From Moniliophthora roreri (lineage: Eukaryota; Basidiomycota; Agaricomycetes; Agaricales; Marasmiaceae): 64,000 bases of DNA. The notes below the pieces were generated by a model, which saw only the letters and a list, made by a program, of their open reading frames with translations, ran no database searches and was not told the DNA's origin. The stretch lies in contig LATX02000201.1 of the NCBI GenBank assembly GCA_001466705.2, positions 434,001 through 498,000 on the forward strand, given 5' to 3'. A program made the position numbers and the translations under genes. Every line of letters begins with the position of its first letter. Positions within the stretch are counted from its first letter, which is position 1. This document shows, piece by piece, positions 52,865 through 63,135 of this stretch.

Positions 52865-55157
52865 CTAGTCAGACAATGCATGGTCACTCTGTATCAAATC
52901 TGCTGCCCTTTCTGCAACAATGTATACTGGTGCCTGTGTATTGCATTCAGGTATCTGGGGCTACTAGCCATTAGTAATGTATACAAGCACAATTGATACA
53001 GGCACTTACAAAAACTGATGCATCTACCACCCTTAATCCTTTGACACCTTTCACTTTCAACCTAGAGTCAACAACCCCACCTGGACCCATTGATGCAGTA
53101 CAGCTAGGATGACTAAAGACCTGAGGGTTGGCTCTGGCAAATGCTGCCTTCTCCTGGTCTGTAGTTGCATTTGCTAGACCTCCAAATGGACCTTGGATGA
53201 TACCTTGAAATTGAGGAAGTGACAAAAAGTCTTGAACCATTTTCATTGCCTCAACTTGAGCGTTGATATCAAAATCACTTGTGTAGAAGCCGTAGTCGAT
53301 AAGTGGAGGGTCAAAAGGATTTGAGGATGACAACTTTAGGGATCCTCCTGGAGACATATTGCTCCGGATTAAATAAAATTTGAGGAGAAAGAGAAAGAGA
53401 CGTACGTGATTTCGGACTGATTACTGCAGTAGACACAGAAATGAATCGGCCGGTCGACGGTGGTGGTCCTCCAAGTGCTGGGAAATCAGGCTAGGATGAT
53501 ATATCAAAAATTGTCTTTAAACCTCCTGAGAGAATGACTATAAACTCACCGCGAACACAGCCATGACATTACCACTTCGAGGTCCCGATGAAGGGTCTTC
53601 ATAAGCAGCAACTTTCCAGTTTCCTGCAATAGAGCTCACGGAATTGGCATATACTCCCGTTCGGTTAGCTTGCCATTGTGACAATAGCTGAGCTTGCAGG
53701 GTTGTATTGCGCAAAACCTCATCCAAGGTTTCGGTTGAAGGTGTCACAGAGAAGATGTTTCCTACTATAGGATGTTCAGTCAGGTTTGCACCAACTGCAG
53801 GAGAATCAAGGACGACGGGAATATTGAGTGCCTCCAAATCTTCTTTTGGTCCAATGCCAGATAGCATGAGTAGCTGAGGAGTGTTGAGCGAGCCGGCACT
53901 AAGGATTAACTCTTTAGAGGCCGTGATGTTTACTCGAGGCCCTGTGCAGGAATATGAGTCGCTTCCGTGAAATATTTTCATCGTACTTGCACTCACCGTT
54001 GGCATCTGACGCAATCTCGACAGTAACAATACGTGGTACACCCCCGTCCGAGATATCGGACGGATACAGTTTCGTAGCCCTCGTGTGAATCAAAACGTCG
54101 AGATTAGACCTCGAAAGTGCAGGTTGAAGGTATGCGATCGCGGCGCTATTGCGGATTCCGCCACCGATACTGTACTGGCCCCATCCTGGCAAAAAGCTGT
54201 TACTTATAGGCCTCGCTGCGACAGCTATGGCGAAAAAACAAACCAATTCCGAGAGTATTCCCAGAGTTATAATCGAGATTGAACTTGAATTGACCTCCAG
54301 AATCCTTAGCGGTGTCCGTTACCGTTGACATTACAGGTAGAGGTGATGAAACCAAGGTGACATTTACTGGACCATTTCCGTGCGCTGACGGATCGGCTTG
54401 TCCAGTTATGTCGCGTCCATCCTGAGGAGTAACTAATCGCGATGTCTAGTAAGAGTAATGCGGTTATAGGGCAGATGCGTCGCTAAGAGGCACGGGTAAT
54501 ACCTTTAGATAATATTTCGAAACAGACTCCCAAGCCCAACTGTCATCGCCAGCGAGTTTCGCAAAGTTATTCCACATATCGTCAGATCCGCGATACCAGT
54601 ACATTATATCTGTTTGACACGTTATGCTTGAAGGGGGAAAATAAAGCTGTAAACGTACTAATGCTACTGCTTCCTCCAAGCACGAAACCTCTCGGTACAT
54701 TAATTTGTCTTCCATCGGCACCAGCTTGGGGAATAGTGGTATAGTTCCAATCCAAGGGACCACCAAAATTACGACCTGCGAAGAAGGGTACTTCAGAGGT
54801 GAGGACGCCTTCGTTGCTGGGATATAAAAAAAAAGGTTATAACCTGACAATTCCGATGGATGATTGACAGGAATAAAACGTACTTTACACCTGCTTCCAC
54901 GACTAGAACTTTGGATTTCCCGTCTTCGGTGAGTCTATTTGCAAGTACACTCCCTGCTGTGCCGCCTGGAAAAACAAGGTCATGGTCTCATCAGTATCCA
55001 AAAACAATTTGAAAGACATACCTCCGACGATAATAAAATCATAACGAGTATTGACATCGAGTTCGGACAGATTGTTCAATAGTCGTGCCACACTGTAAGG
55101 GGGCCAAGCGGACAGGCATGCTACGGAAAGAAGAGAGAAAATGGAAAACAGCCTCAT
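52865..55157 (-). CDS. GMC oxidoreductase, aryl-alcohol-oxidase-like, secreted
   Basis: An FAD enzyme of the glucose-methanol-choline family. Relatives oxidise aromatic or aliphatic alcohols outside the cell and make hydrogen peroxide for lignin-degrading systems. About ten exons join in frame. A signal peptide [17 protein letters not shown] comes first. The ADP-binding motif [18 protein letters not shown] is split by the first intron, followed by the FAD-contact [14 protein letters not shown] and WYRGS. The second GMC signature is [16 protein letters not shown], and LTEHP is also present. Near the C-terminus [15 protein letters not shown] carries the first catalytic His. The last exon reads [20 protein letters not shown], where most family members have His-Thr-Gln; here the second catalytic residue is Asn. 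Asn at this site occurs in some GMC enzymes, so activity is possible. The stop is TAG at 52865, and a TATA box precedes the start. Confidence 0.9.
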
Positions 55158-55221
55158 AGTGCCAGCTCAAGCAGATGGAGAGCCAGGGATGCGCGTTTTG
55201 AGTTTCGACTTGACAATTCCG

Positions 55222-55231
55222 CATTTATACC
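55222..55231 (-). promoter_or_regulatory. TATA box of the GMC gene
   Basis: The minus strand reads GGTATAAATGC about 65-75 nt upstream of the ATG at 55157, a good core-promoter match. Confidence 0.6.
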
Positions 55232-56574
55232 CATCGCTTGGCAATAATAACGTGAGCAAAAGACAGCCATCAGAGCTCTAAAAAAGCCAAAGTGGGCATA
55301 GTGCGCCAGACTGTGAACAGCTGACTTGAAGATCATTGTATGAGCCACGACAGCCCGTTGCGAGGTTACGTACAGTGGCGTTCTTCTTCACCCAGTTTGC
55401 CGCGTCCCCAAAGGCACGAGATGTTCTGGATGCTGCATGGACAGCGAGGCGAAACGTTTGTGAGGTGCTTCCAAGGTAGTGGAACATACGAAGGATCGGC
55501 CAATGCTGGATTTCAAGGGACTAGCTAGTTGACGCGATGGTCCGGAGTTCGATTCAAATCGTCGGGGAAAACCAAGGGTAGACGATGCCGGACGATAGGT
55601 GCCGTTGTATGCTTTTAATGTCGAGTCATTTTCAACTCACATGTCAGCTATTTTAGAAATCGTAGTTCGAAAACACGTTTACGATGAACAACCGCGTCCC
55701 ACACCAATTACGAATTATTCCATGCCCCAAGTCGTAAGAAACCTGCAGTTCCTTCAAGCTTATGAGTATCCAGGGATGAGAGAGAGAGCAACTCGCCATA
55801 AACAGGGCATCCGTGGCCAATGACAACTCTACTCTTTCGACGAGAGCCGAGCATTTCAACAAGTAACTTTGCCCTCGACGGCTGAAGTAACTTGTTTGGA
55901 CAAGATTCTTTGTCGCGCTTGCCGATTGCGAGAAGTCTTTAAGCCAGATGGCTTTGGAGGTGCATTCGTTGTGTCAAGAAAGACCATGGCTCACAGATCC
56001 AGTTGACGAGCTCTTCGACGACTGATGCATACAAAGTGAGGCTTTGCTTTATTCTCTGGGGTATAAAAGGTGATTTGTACTTACATCCGAGGATCTTGCT
56101 TCAGGAAGCTTCTTCGAGGTAAGCCATGAACGTGGTTGTGTAGAAAGGAAGAATGTAGGAGTAGAAAAAGACGCGACACACACGTGAGAGCCTGTAGTCT
56201 CGGGTCTCACGGTTCATGGACGGGTCTTGGCGCCTGATCAAACTCACACCGATACCAAGGCAAAATAACGAGCGACGTTTGAGTTTCTAACTCACAGGAC
56301 ATATTCCTCCAGCAGACTGTAGCGATAAATGCGATCAAGACTAGACCTATCCAGGTGTACTTATGCTCCCAGGACCCTTCAAACGAAGCAACGCCGCCCT
56401 GGCCCCTCGGACGAAATAATACTAACGGCTACAGCCGCTGGATAGACGATCCCTGCATGTGAGGGTATCCAACCCCTAGCGCTTATTTCAAACAGGCCAA
56501 TAATACCCGTACCCCACAATCATTATACGTTAACTCAGAAAACGACGCAAAGGGAACTATGACCTACTATGACC
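55232..56574. other. No recognised gene
   Basis: Short ORFs only. The coding-like repeat at 55947-55998 is listed separately. GTATAAAAGG at 56061 looks like a TATA box on the plus strand, but no recognisable reading frame follows it. Confidence 0.35.
55947..55998 (+). repeat. Short coding-like repeat, copy 2
   Basis: aagccagatggctttggagg and the following gcattcgttgtgtcaagaaa match 52462-52512. The frame reads KPDGFGGAFVVSRKT. The source gene is unknown. Confidence 0.5.
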
Positions 56575-56799
56575 TAGGGCTCCGGGTCGGATGAGGATCG
56601 GATACGGATCCATCCGTTCGGATGATGGTGGTCGAGAGAGCAATCCGCATCGGCGGATAGTATCCATCAGATAGCCCAATAATCCGGCAGATGGGCGCTA
56701 AGCCAGCGCTTCCTTCACACAGTGAAGATTTTGCTCCGTACTGCCCTCTTTTCACCTTCAATCGGGTGACGGCGGATCATCCGATCCACTAGAGCCCTA
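56575..56799. mobile_element. hAT-like MITE, short copy related to 62.4 kb element
   Basis: It starts TAGGGCTCCGGGTCGGATGA and ends GATCCACTAGAGCCCTA, inverted relative to each other. The interior shares with the 62409-63127 element, in opposite orientation, the stretches ATCCGTTCGGATGATGGTGG and GCAATCCGCATCGGCGGATA. It looks like an internally deleted copy. Flanking GACC/GGTC extends the inversion, and I see no clear target duplication. Confidence 0.65.
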
Positions 56800-59517
56800 G
56801 GTCACATTTCAGACGAAGGATTATACTTAGAAGTGACTGAAGACGATACTAGGTGAGCAGCCACAACAAGTTGATTATGCACGTGTAGATATTTCCGATA
56901 ATATCAACATGATAGCGGGACTTGAACGTTCAATGGCAGCAGATGGGTGCTAAGTCATCACTTCACCACCCAGGTAGTTTGGTGATGAATATTCAGAAAC
57001 GGCGAAAGCACCAGAATCTTCTAGTTGTAATGAACCTGGAGGGTAGCAGTCTATTAGTGAGATAAGACCATATGAGATAGATGACAGCGTACCGTCATAA
57101 GAACACAAACACGATCTATTCCCATTCCTACGCCCTTCACCGACGCGACGAAATCCGGTAGCAAAAGCGCGAGCGCTTTGTATCGCGTAGCTTCCCGGAT
57201 GTCGACGTGTAAATAGCTGCGGCAGCCAAATCATCCCCTCGTGATAGTCTGCAACTGAACCAAGGGCAGCGTGCTGGCATGTGGGTCGGAAATCCCATCG
57301 TGATGAAGGAGCGATGATTGCGGGTGTCGATAGCCAGATACAAACTTGGCATCCGACTCTACATATCATCTACCTCAGGATGACGAGTCTACAGGTGGAC
57401 GAGTGGCGGTAGCACGAGGTGCTTAAGAATTGAATTCAATGAAGTCGTATTGGTGTTAGATCTGCTGTGAGATGGGGATGTCATGGTAATGGAGGAACGA
57501 GATTGGTGGAGAGACAAAATCGTATTCACTGTTTCTCGAACCAGCTCGAATAGTTTCTGCAGGGTTCGAGAAGACAGCTTTGGTGAATAATGGTTGATTG
57601 ATTGAGAAATGTCGAGAGCTGGTAGCTGAGAGACACGGTGTAAAGAATAAACTGTGTAGTAACGGTGAGATAGTGGTCAAGGGAGTGAATGAACACTTGT
57701 TTCGTGGTTCAGGTTGGAGAGGTTATGGTAAGAGCTTATCCTGGTTAGCGCAGGAGGTTCGCAGAGCTGCATGCATAGTGAGCGCAAAAGACGAACTGAG
57801 GGACCTTGCGCATTCGTCGCTTAGGTCCATCACCTTCGGCTTCATTTATCCTCTCAATACCGACTCGCAAAAACCAGGGAGTCGTTAGAGTTACACTGAA
57901 GAATGAACGGGGAGCTCACGAGAGTAGGAATCCAGTCGACCTAAGAGATCATGGAAGTATCGGATAAAGGAAGATAAGCCCTAACCCTAGGAGTGGGTCT
58001 GGACGCAGTGTGACGTCAGAGTGACAGGGGCGCGTTGACACGGCTTTCTTTTTATCACCATACCTCTACCTCTTCCTCTGCTATCACCATCTCTTGGAAG
58101 GATACAACACCCAAATGCTTCGACGAGAACTCCCTCATGCCGCTGTTTTCTTGAGTTAAAGGAGCCATATAGAAACTTAGCGGGTAGACGGAGCAGGTAG
58201 ACTTTTCGGTTCGGTTCGGTTCGTCTTTTTTGCTGTCACGCTAGGGGACGTAGCTCAATAATATTCATTTCAACAATCCAGAACATGACTACAGACATCA
58301 GCTATCAGACTTCTCTTGCCGTCCGTCATACGAGGACGTGGCAGATGTTCACACGTCCCAATCGTCGGGGACCCGATTTCCATTGGTACGTCTGTTCTAG
58401 AGCTACTGTTTGGCATTCATATTCTAATGCATTACTAGCAGTCTGACGTTCAGGACATGGTCATCCCATGTTTTCCCCTGTTCTGCAGCTTTCCCTTCCA
58501 AAGCCAATCGTTTCGGAGCCTTGCCCACACTGACGCCCGCTCGCTTGCGACATCCTGTGGATAACTTCAGCGCGTCATGTCCGTATTCCCATCCAGCTTT
58601 GGATGCTACTCCCATTTGCATCAGCCTTCCTATGTCTTCGTCGTCACTAGTATCCAGTTCGCCACCGCTCTCGAACCTTCGCCATCTCGGCGTACCCTAT
58701 GACTCCAAATGGTGACACGGCTGTGGAGTTCCGTCTCTACACACGACTTTTGAAGGAGAGGCGGCTGTCCAGTTTTCTTCATGCATCATACCTAGTTTTG
58801 AGGTGAGTCATGGTACATTCTATACTCTCGGCGGTCAGCGTACAATGCTTACTCTCTCGTTTAGGCGTTCATCCTCTCTACCCGTTCTGTCTCCCTGTCT
58901 CGCATTCCTTCATGCAATTGACTCGCTCCATCGTGAGCTTCCTTTCGTATCTCCAAACAGATTCTGGCAAATACATCTGCATCTTTCACATCAACGCAGA
59001 GCTGGGGGTGTTTCGGAGGCGAATGAGCTCAAGAATACGAGCAGCACCTCCACCTACCAACGATACATCATCTCCGGTTCATATTCTCTCGCTCTTCCCT
59101 CGTCTTCGCTGCCCACTGCATTGGGTCAGGCTTTGTCCTGGGATCAACTGCTCCTCGTCTACGTTGCTGCATAATACTGATTTGGTGTCGGCGGCATACT
59201 ACTTCCGAATACTGGGAGATGGAAGAGGGGGTGGACCGTCGGTGAGAGTAGAGAGGAGGGAGAATGAGTAGAAATGCATCGGGAATGGTTTTGAGTGGAC
59301 GAATGGTGTGGTCCTCTGGGTTGCAAGTAGCCATGGGAATGTTCTTGTTGCCTATTTAACTAGCCAATATCGACCATGTTCGTATGTCCAAATCATTTTA
59401 CGTCGAAATTATATTGATGACTTGGAGGTACCGTTACGAATCAGAAGCGATTGTTGATGTCGGAGTGTCAGTGAGTACGAACATGAGATGCTGGCGCATT
59501 GGTCAATCATCAGCAAA
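56800..59517. other. 2.7 kb without a recognisable gene
   Basis: Overlapping ORFs of up to 153 codons (plus 58810-59271, minus 56950-57369) lack known motifs. A plausible intron (gtacgtctg...ttactagcag, 58386-58441) follows an ATG at 58284, so a small unrecognised gene on the plus strand is possible. ccctaaccctagg near 57978 is a short telomere-like word, not an array. Confidence 0.35.
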
Positions 59518-60289
59518 ATGGACACCTAAATATAATAAATTATAATGTATTTTGCTGATTTTAGTCCATTGTAATAGATTAAAATCAAGCAATGCTATTA
59601 CAATACATTAAAATGCATTAAAATGAGACTGGTGTTATTATAATCCATTAAAATACAATAAAATGGGATGGTATTATTATAGCACATTAAAATGCAATAA
59701 AATAGGATGGTATTATTATAGTGTATTAAAATGCAATAAAATGAGACAGAGTTATTATAATGTAGTAAAATAGATTGTAACAGAGGCAATCAAAACAGTG
59801 CATTTTTATGCCTTCCAGAGGACAGGGAGAGGACTCTATAAAGTGAAGGGAAGCTTTTGGTTGGGGATTTGATCAATAGAAACAGCAAGGGGGTGGAGAT
59901 AGGTCTTTTGAGTAAGGGGATATATTGCACTATGTGTGGTGGCAAGTATATGGCACTGTGGTACAGTGGTCTTGAGCACCCCGTGGCTGCCAAGGTTGCT
60001 GACTAATCCACCTTGAGGTCGAGGGTTCGACTCACGGGGGTTGCAACAAATAAATATTATTTCTGTTGGTCCCTGACCCCCAGGTGGGGCCGATGCATTA
60101 TAATGGCTGAAATACATTATAATAGCCAGAATACATTATAACCATTTTGCTTCATTTTAATCCATTAAAATAAAGGAACAACAATTATATTACATTAAAA
60201 TACACCATAATGATTATAATGTATTTTGGCCATTATAACATATTTCACTTATTTTATTCCAATATATTTAGGTGTCCATTTTGCTGATG
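59518..60289. mobile_element. AT-rich inverted-repeat element with tRNA-like insert, copy 2
   Basis: This is an inverted copy of 23448-24249. It starts CATCAGCAAAATGGACACCT and ends AGGTGTCCATTTTGCTGATG. The tandem AT-rich units (59610-59780), the tRNA-related block (59952-60047) and the ATTATAATG-rich arm follow in reverse order. It is about 30 bp shorter, having one repeat unit fewer. The high identity of the two copies suggests recent movement. No coding capacity. The flanks AAT and ATG show no clear duplication. Confidence 0.85.
59952..60047 (+). other. tRNA-related segment inside copy 2
   Basis: The segment starts GGCACTGTGGTACAGTGGTC and contains GAGGGTTCGACTC, the box A and box B like motifs found in copy 1. 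A few substitutions separate the copies (for example ccgtggctgcc here). No complete cloverleaf forms. Confidence 0.55.
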
Positions 60290-60451
60290 ATGGTCTTTGT
60301 GCCTCCTTACTTTTCAGTTGCCCCTTGGTCTTCGCCTACGAGGAAGATGTCGTACGCTATGCATGAAAAAGTTCATCATTGTTCACTGCTTACATCGATC
60401 TACTTGTACAGAAATGTGTTTGGGCGGAGAGAATGAGACGTGAAGGCTGTC

Positions 60452-61954
60452 TCAGTAGAAGTTGGCGTCAACAAGTACCGGCCATGTGCTGCGAACTTCC
60501 GTAGGACCGTATGTTTTCTCCGTGCTATCAATATTCATGATGATGTACTTGTCATCCCTAAAATAGTACACATCGCGTTTGAGCTCCCACAAGGTAATAT
60601 GCAGATTATCGGTGAAGCCAGCCTCGCGGAGCCCATCCCACTTGTCGGCGATGGGGAATGGACCTGTGATATTCTCCGTCTCACGATTGCGGTTGATGGC
60701 AGCATATTGGTCCCCTCTGAAGACATGGACATCGTTGTCGCCAACCGGTAAAGCCGAGTCCAAGGCATCAAAGCCTGTGTCCACGAGCGAAGGCCATCGG
60801 TCCTTGAATGGGTGTGGGCCCTCGAGGAGCTCGTGTGTTTGGATGTCCACCAGCACGTAATTTGGTCCTAAAAAGAAATAGGTATGGAAAGCATTGTCCA
60901 ACCTCGGCCATGCTGCATCTATCCTTGCAAAACCGGCCTTTCGCAGCTCCGGCCAGGAATCCATGATGGGTGTCAGGCCTTCCAAGACCTTATCATGGGT
61001 GTTGTTGTCCCCCGGGCCCGGGAATCTCTGAATCTTTGCCCAACAGGTATCAGTGAAGAAGTAGGTTGTAATTGAGGATGGGTCATCTTGATTGGGGACT
61101 GGGAGGCAGCTACGGACTGGAGTCCAGTCCTCCAAGCATTCATCGCCAACCATGGCATCGTCAGGCATCATGGGGTCACCGTCACCGCGCATGAGATCAT
61201 CACGGTCGTCGGAGACCGCTTGCAGTGCTGCTCTGGTGTCGACATGAGCCTCTTCGAACTGTGCTTGTCCGGTCCAGTACTGGATGGGAACGTTGATGCC
61301 GCAAACTGGGTTTGGCAGAGCGGCAAGCCGGGGTCGAATGTCATCGTGGAGCACATTGACATCGAAGGCACCATTTGCCCAGAGCCGGACAACACGTCCT
61401 TCCTCATTATACTCCCTGGCCGTGCGGATTGATTCTGGGCGAATGCCACCAGGGAAGAGGATTTCCCTTTGGTTCCAGTACTGGTGATAGCTGCCCATGC
61501 TGAGGTTGACATCAATCCCGCCATGGGCAAAGATCTCATATTCAAAGCTGTTGTTGATATTGCGGGGTTGCCAGCGAGTAGCCCTGTTGTCGACTGTATA
61601 ATAGCGAGCGGTGGAAACGAAAACGGAATCCCGGTTCTCATTGACGTAGTCGGCAACATTGATCTGATCATCTGGCAGCTGTTCGAACTCTACCAAAGAC
61701 TGGGGAGCAACGATGGGTAGAAAACCTTCGCCGAAAATGTCGTTTGGGTGACGCCGGTCCCAACGAATGAGTCGCTCCGCGGCTGCAACGCCAGAATGGC
61801 CTCTGAAGTCAGAGACTATGTTTGTTCGCCATTCCAAGTCTCTCCCGGAAGAAGTGCGGAAGCTATTGTCAAGAATACGGACGACATCGCCCGCTACATT
61901 GTCCTCGCGCATCCAGTCGAGTGCAGAAGAGGCAAAAAGATCGTGCTCGGTCAT
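60452..61954 (-). CDS. ADP-ribosyltransferase fused to hemopexin-like repeats
   Basis: One exon encodes 500 residues from the ATG at 61954. Residues about 50-210 look like a mono-ADP-ribosyltransferase of the R-S-E class (enterotoxin-alpha/pierisin-like). The NAD-binding Arg is R64 in a WDRR..NDIFGEGF context, the STA motif is at about 114-116, and the catalytic turn is Q162-x-E164 followed by FPGGI. Residues about 295-500 form four repeats of roughly 50 residues, each with an aromatic-rich strand, a GP/EG turn and a W..L...GF end, as in hemopexin propellers, which bind proteins or ligands. No signal peptide is seen. A 58-nt intron (62013-61956) probably lies in the 5' UTR, its acceptor one base before the ATG. 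Substrate and role are unknown; a defence or antagonism factor is plausible. No lesion was found. Confidence 0.8.
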   Translation of the reverse strand: MTEHDLFASSALDWMREDNVAGDVVRILDNSFRTSSGRDLEWRTNIVSDFRGHSGVAAAERLIRWDRRHPNDIFGEGFLPIVAPQSLVEFEQLPDDQINVADYVNENRDSVFVSTARYYTVDNRATRWQPRNINNSFEYEIFAHGGIDVNLSMGSYHQYWNQREILFPGGIRPESIRTAREYNEEGRVVRLWANGAFDVNVLHDDIRPRLAALPNPVCGINVPIQYWTGQAQFEEAHVDTRAALQAVSDDRDDLMRGDGDPMMPDDAMVGDECLEDWTPVRSCLPVPNQDDPSSITTYFFTDTCWAKIQRFPGPGDNNTHDKVLEGLTPIMDSWPELRKAGFARIDAAWPRLDNAFHTYFFLGPNYVLVDIQTHELLEGPHPFKDRWPSLVDTGFDALDSALPVGDNDVHVFRGDQYAAINRNRETENITGPFPIADKWDGLREAGFTDNLHITLWELKRDVYYFRDDKYIIMNIDSTEKTYGPTEVRSTWPVLVDANFY

Positions 61955-61955
61955 G

Positions 61956-62013
61956 CTGCAACTAAAGACCGTAATGAGCACAAGTCGACAGATACATGAA
62001 ATGAGAAACTTAC
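61956..62013 (-). other. Predicted 5' UTR intron of the ADP-ribosyltransferase gene
   Basis: On the minus strand GTAAGT (donor) is at 62013-62008, and TTGCAG (acceptor) ends at 61956, followed by C and the ATG. The length of 58 nt is typical for the window. There is no ATG in the expected upstream exon that would start a longer protein. Confidence 0.5.
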
Positions 62014-62408
62014 GTGCGTAAAATGGAGCTGTTTACAGAGTGATAGCACAAGAGACTATATGTTCAAGCTCGAAGAGCAAGATGAGTAGACAAGGGTAAG
62101 AACTGGAGGTATTTAACTGCCCAAGTTTACCCGTCACGAGACAACATAGGTAACTCCCACCTCAGTTCTATGTCGAAGATGCGGAGGTAACAACTAGGTT
62201 CGAATAGCCTAAGCATCCGGCTCCGCAGGAAGGAAGGAAGGATGCCGACACCTGCCCATTTGCGAGGATTCGGTCTATAGCTTGAGACCGTATGCTGTAC
62301 TAGACGTTTCGGTACGGCCGTAAAATGCTATATTCACCCTAGTGCACCAAATAAATAAATTCGAGTTTGGAAAGTGTTCTCCTGGTCCCAAGTTTGGCTA
62401 GTACAGAG
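62014..62408. other. Upstream region of the ADP-ribosyltransferase gene
   Basis: It contains the presumed first, non-coding exon and a weak TATA-like TTAAATACC on the minus strand near 62109. Nothing else is recognised before the hAT-like element. Confidence 0.35.
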
Positions 62409-63127
62409 TTAGGGCTCCTAGCGGATCGGATGATCCGCCGTCATCCGAGCGATGAGAGGTCGGATTCGGATGGCGGATGGGCTCCTCGATGAGCACCATC
62501 CGACGGATGGCATCCGACCAATCCGACGATGAGCGGCGGATGAATCACGCGGTGCAGACGATTGTCGTTGGGCTTCGTTAGGTCGACCAGAGTCGTGCCC
62601 GGGGCTTTCCGTGGTTACCTTTTTGACCTTCATAGCAGTAGTGGGTGATATATCAGCCATTATCTGTCTGTCTGACTAACCTTTGACTTGTATTTTAGCT
62701 GTTTTGGGTACAATATATGAACTTGTCTCGACTCTGTACACAACAAATTAAATAGGTATAATTCAGACACCTGGAATCAACTTGGAATGCCGCACAACTA
62801 GATCAATGTCCCGCACCTGAGAGCCCCCTCCCTCCAAGTGGCTCCAAACATCATATTCTCAACATGACATCACGTCTTGAGGGTCTATAGGGTAGCTTGA
62901 GACTTGCCAAAGGGATTGGAGGTGAACAAGGCGACAATACTGACGGGGAAGCAAAATTTTCACCGTGGGAGGGAGGTTTCATTGTGAAGCGCTGGCTTAG
63001 CGCCCATCCGTCGGATTATCGGACCATCCGACGGATACCATCCGCCGATGCGGATTGCTCTCTCAATCACCACCATCCGAACGGATGAATCCGTATCCGA
63101 TCCTAATCCGATCCGCTAGGAGCCCTA
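62409..63127. mobile_element. hAT-like non-autonomous element, 719 bp
   Basis: The perfect 8-mer GTACAGAG flanks it (62401-62408 and 63128-63135). The ends are inverted: TAGGGCTCCTAGCGGATCGG at the left (from 62410) and, read from the right, TAGGGCTCCTAGCGGATCGG. Subterminal ATCCGA/TCGGAT motifs are repeated many times on both sides. The middle is unrelated, AT-richer filler without transposase. A shorter relative is at 56575-56799. The pattern is that of a hAT MITE. Confidence 0.85.
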
Positions 63128-63135
63128 GTACAGAG

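Noticed and set aside
56061..56070. GTATAAAAGG as a promoter
   Set aside because: No recognisable coding sequence follows on the plus strand, so it was not listed as a promoter.
60452..61981. Longer ADP-ribosyltransferase ORF beginning upstream with a hydrophobic MLITVFSCS
   Set aside because: That start is a GTG codon; the first ATG is at 61954, and a good intron acceptor falls just before it, so the hydrophobic stretch is intron sequence.
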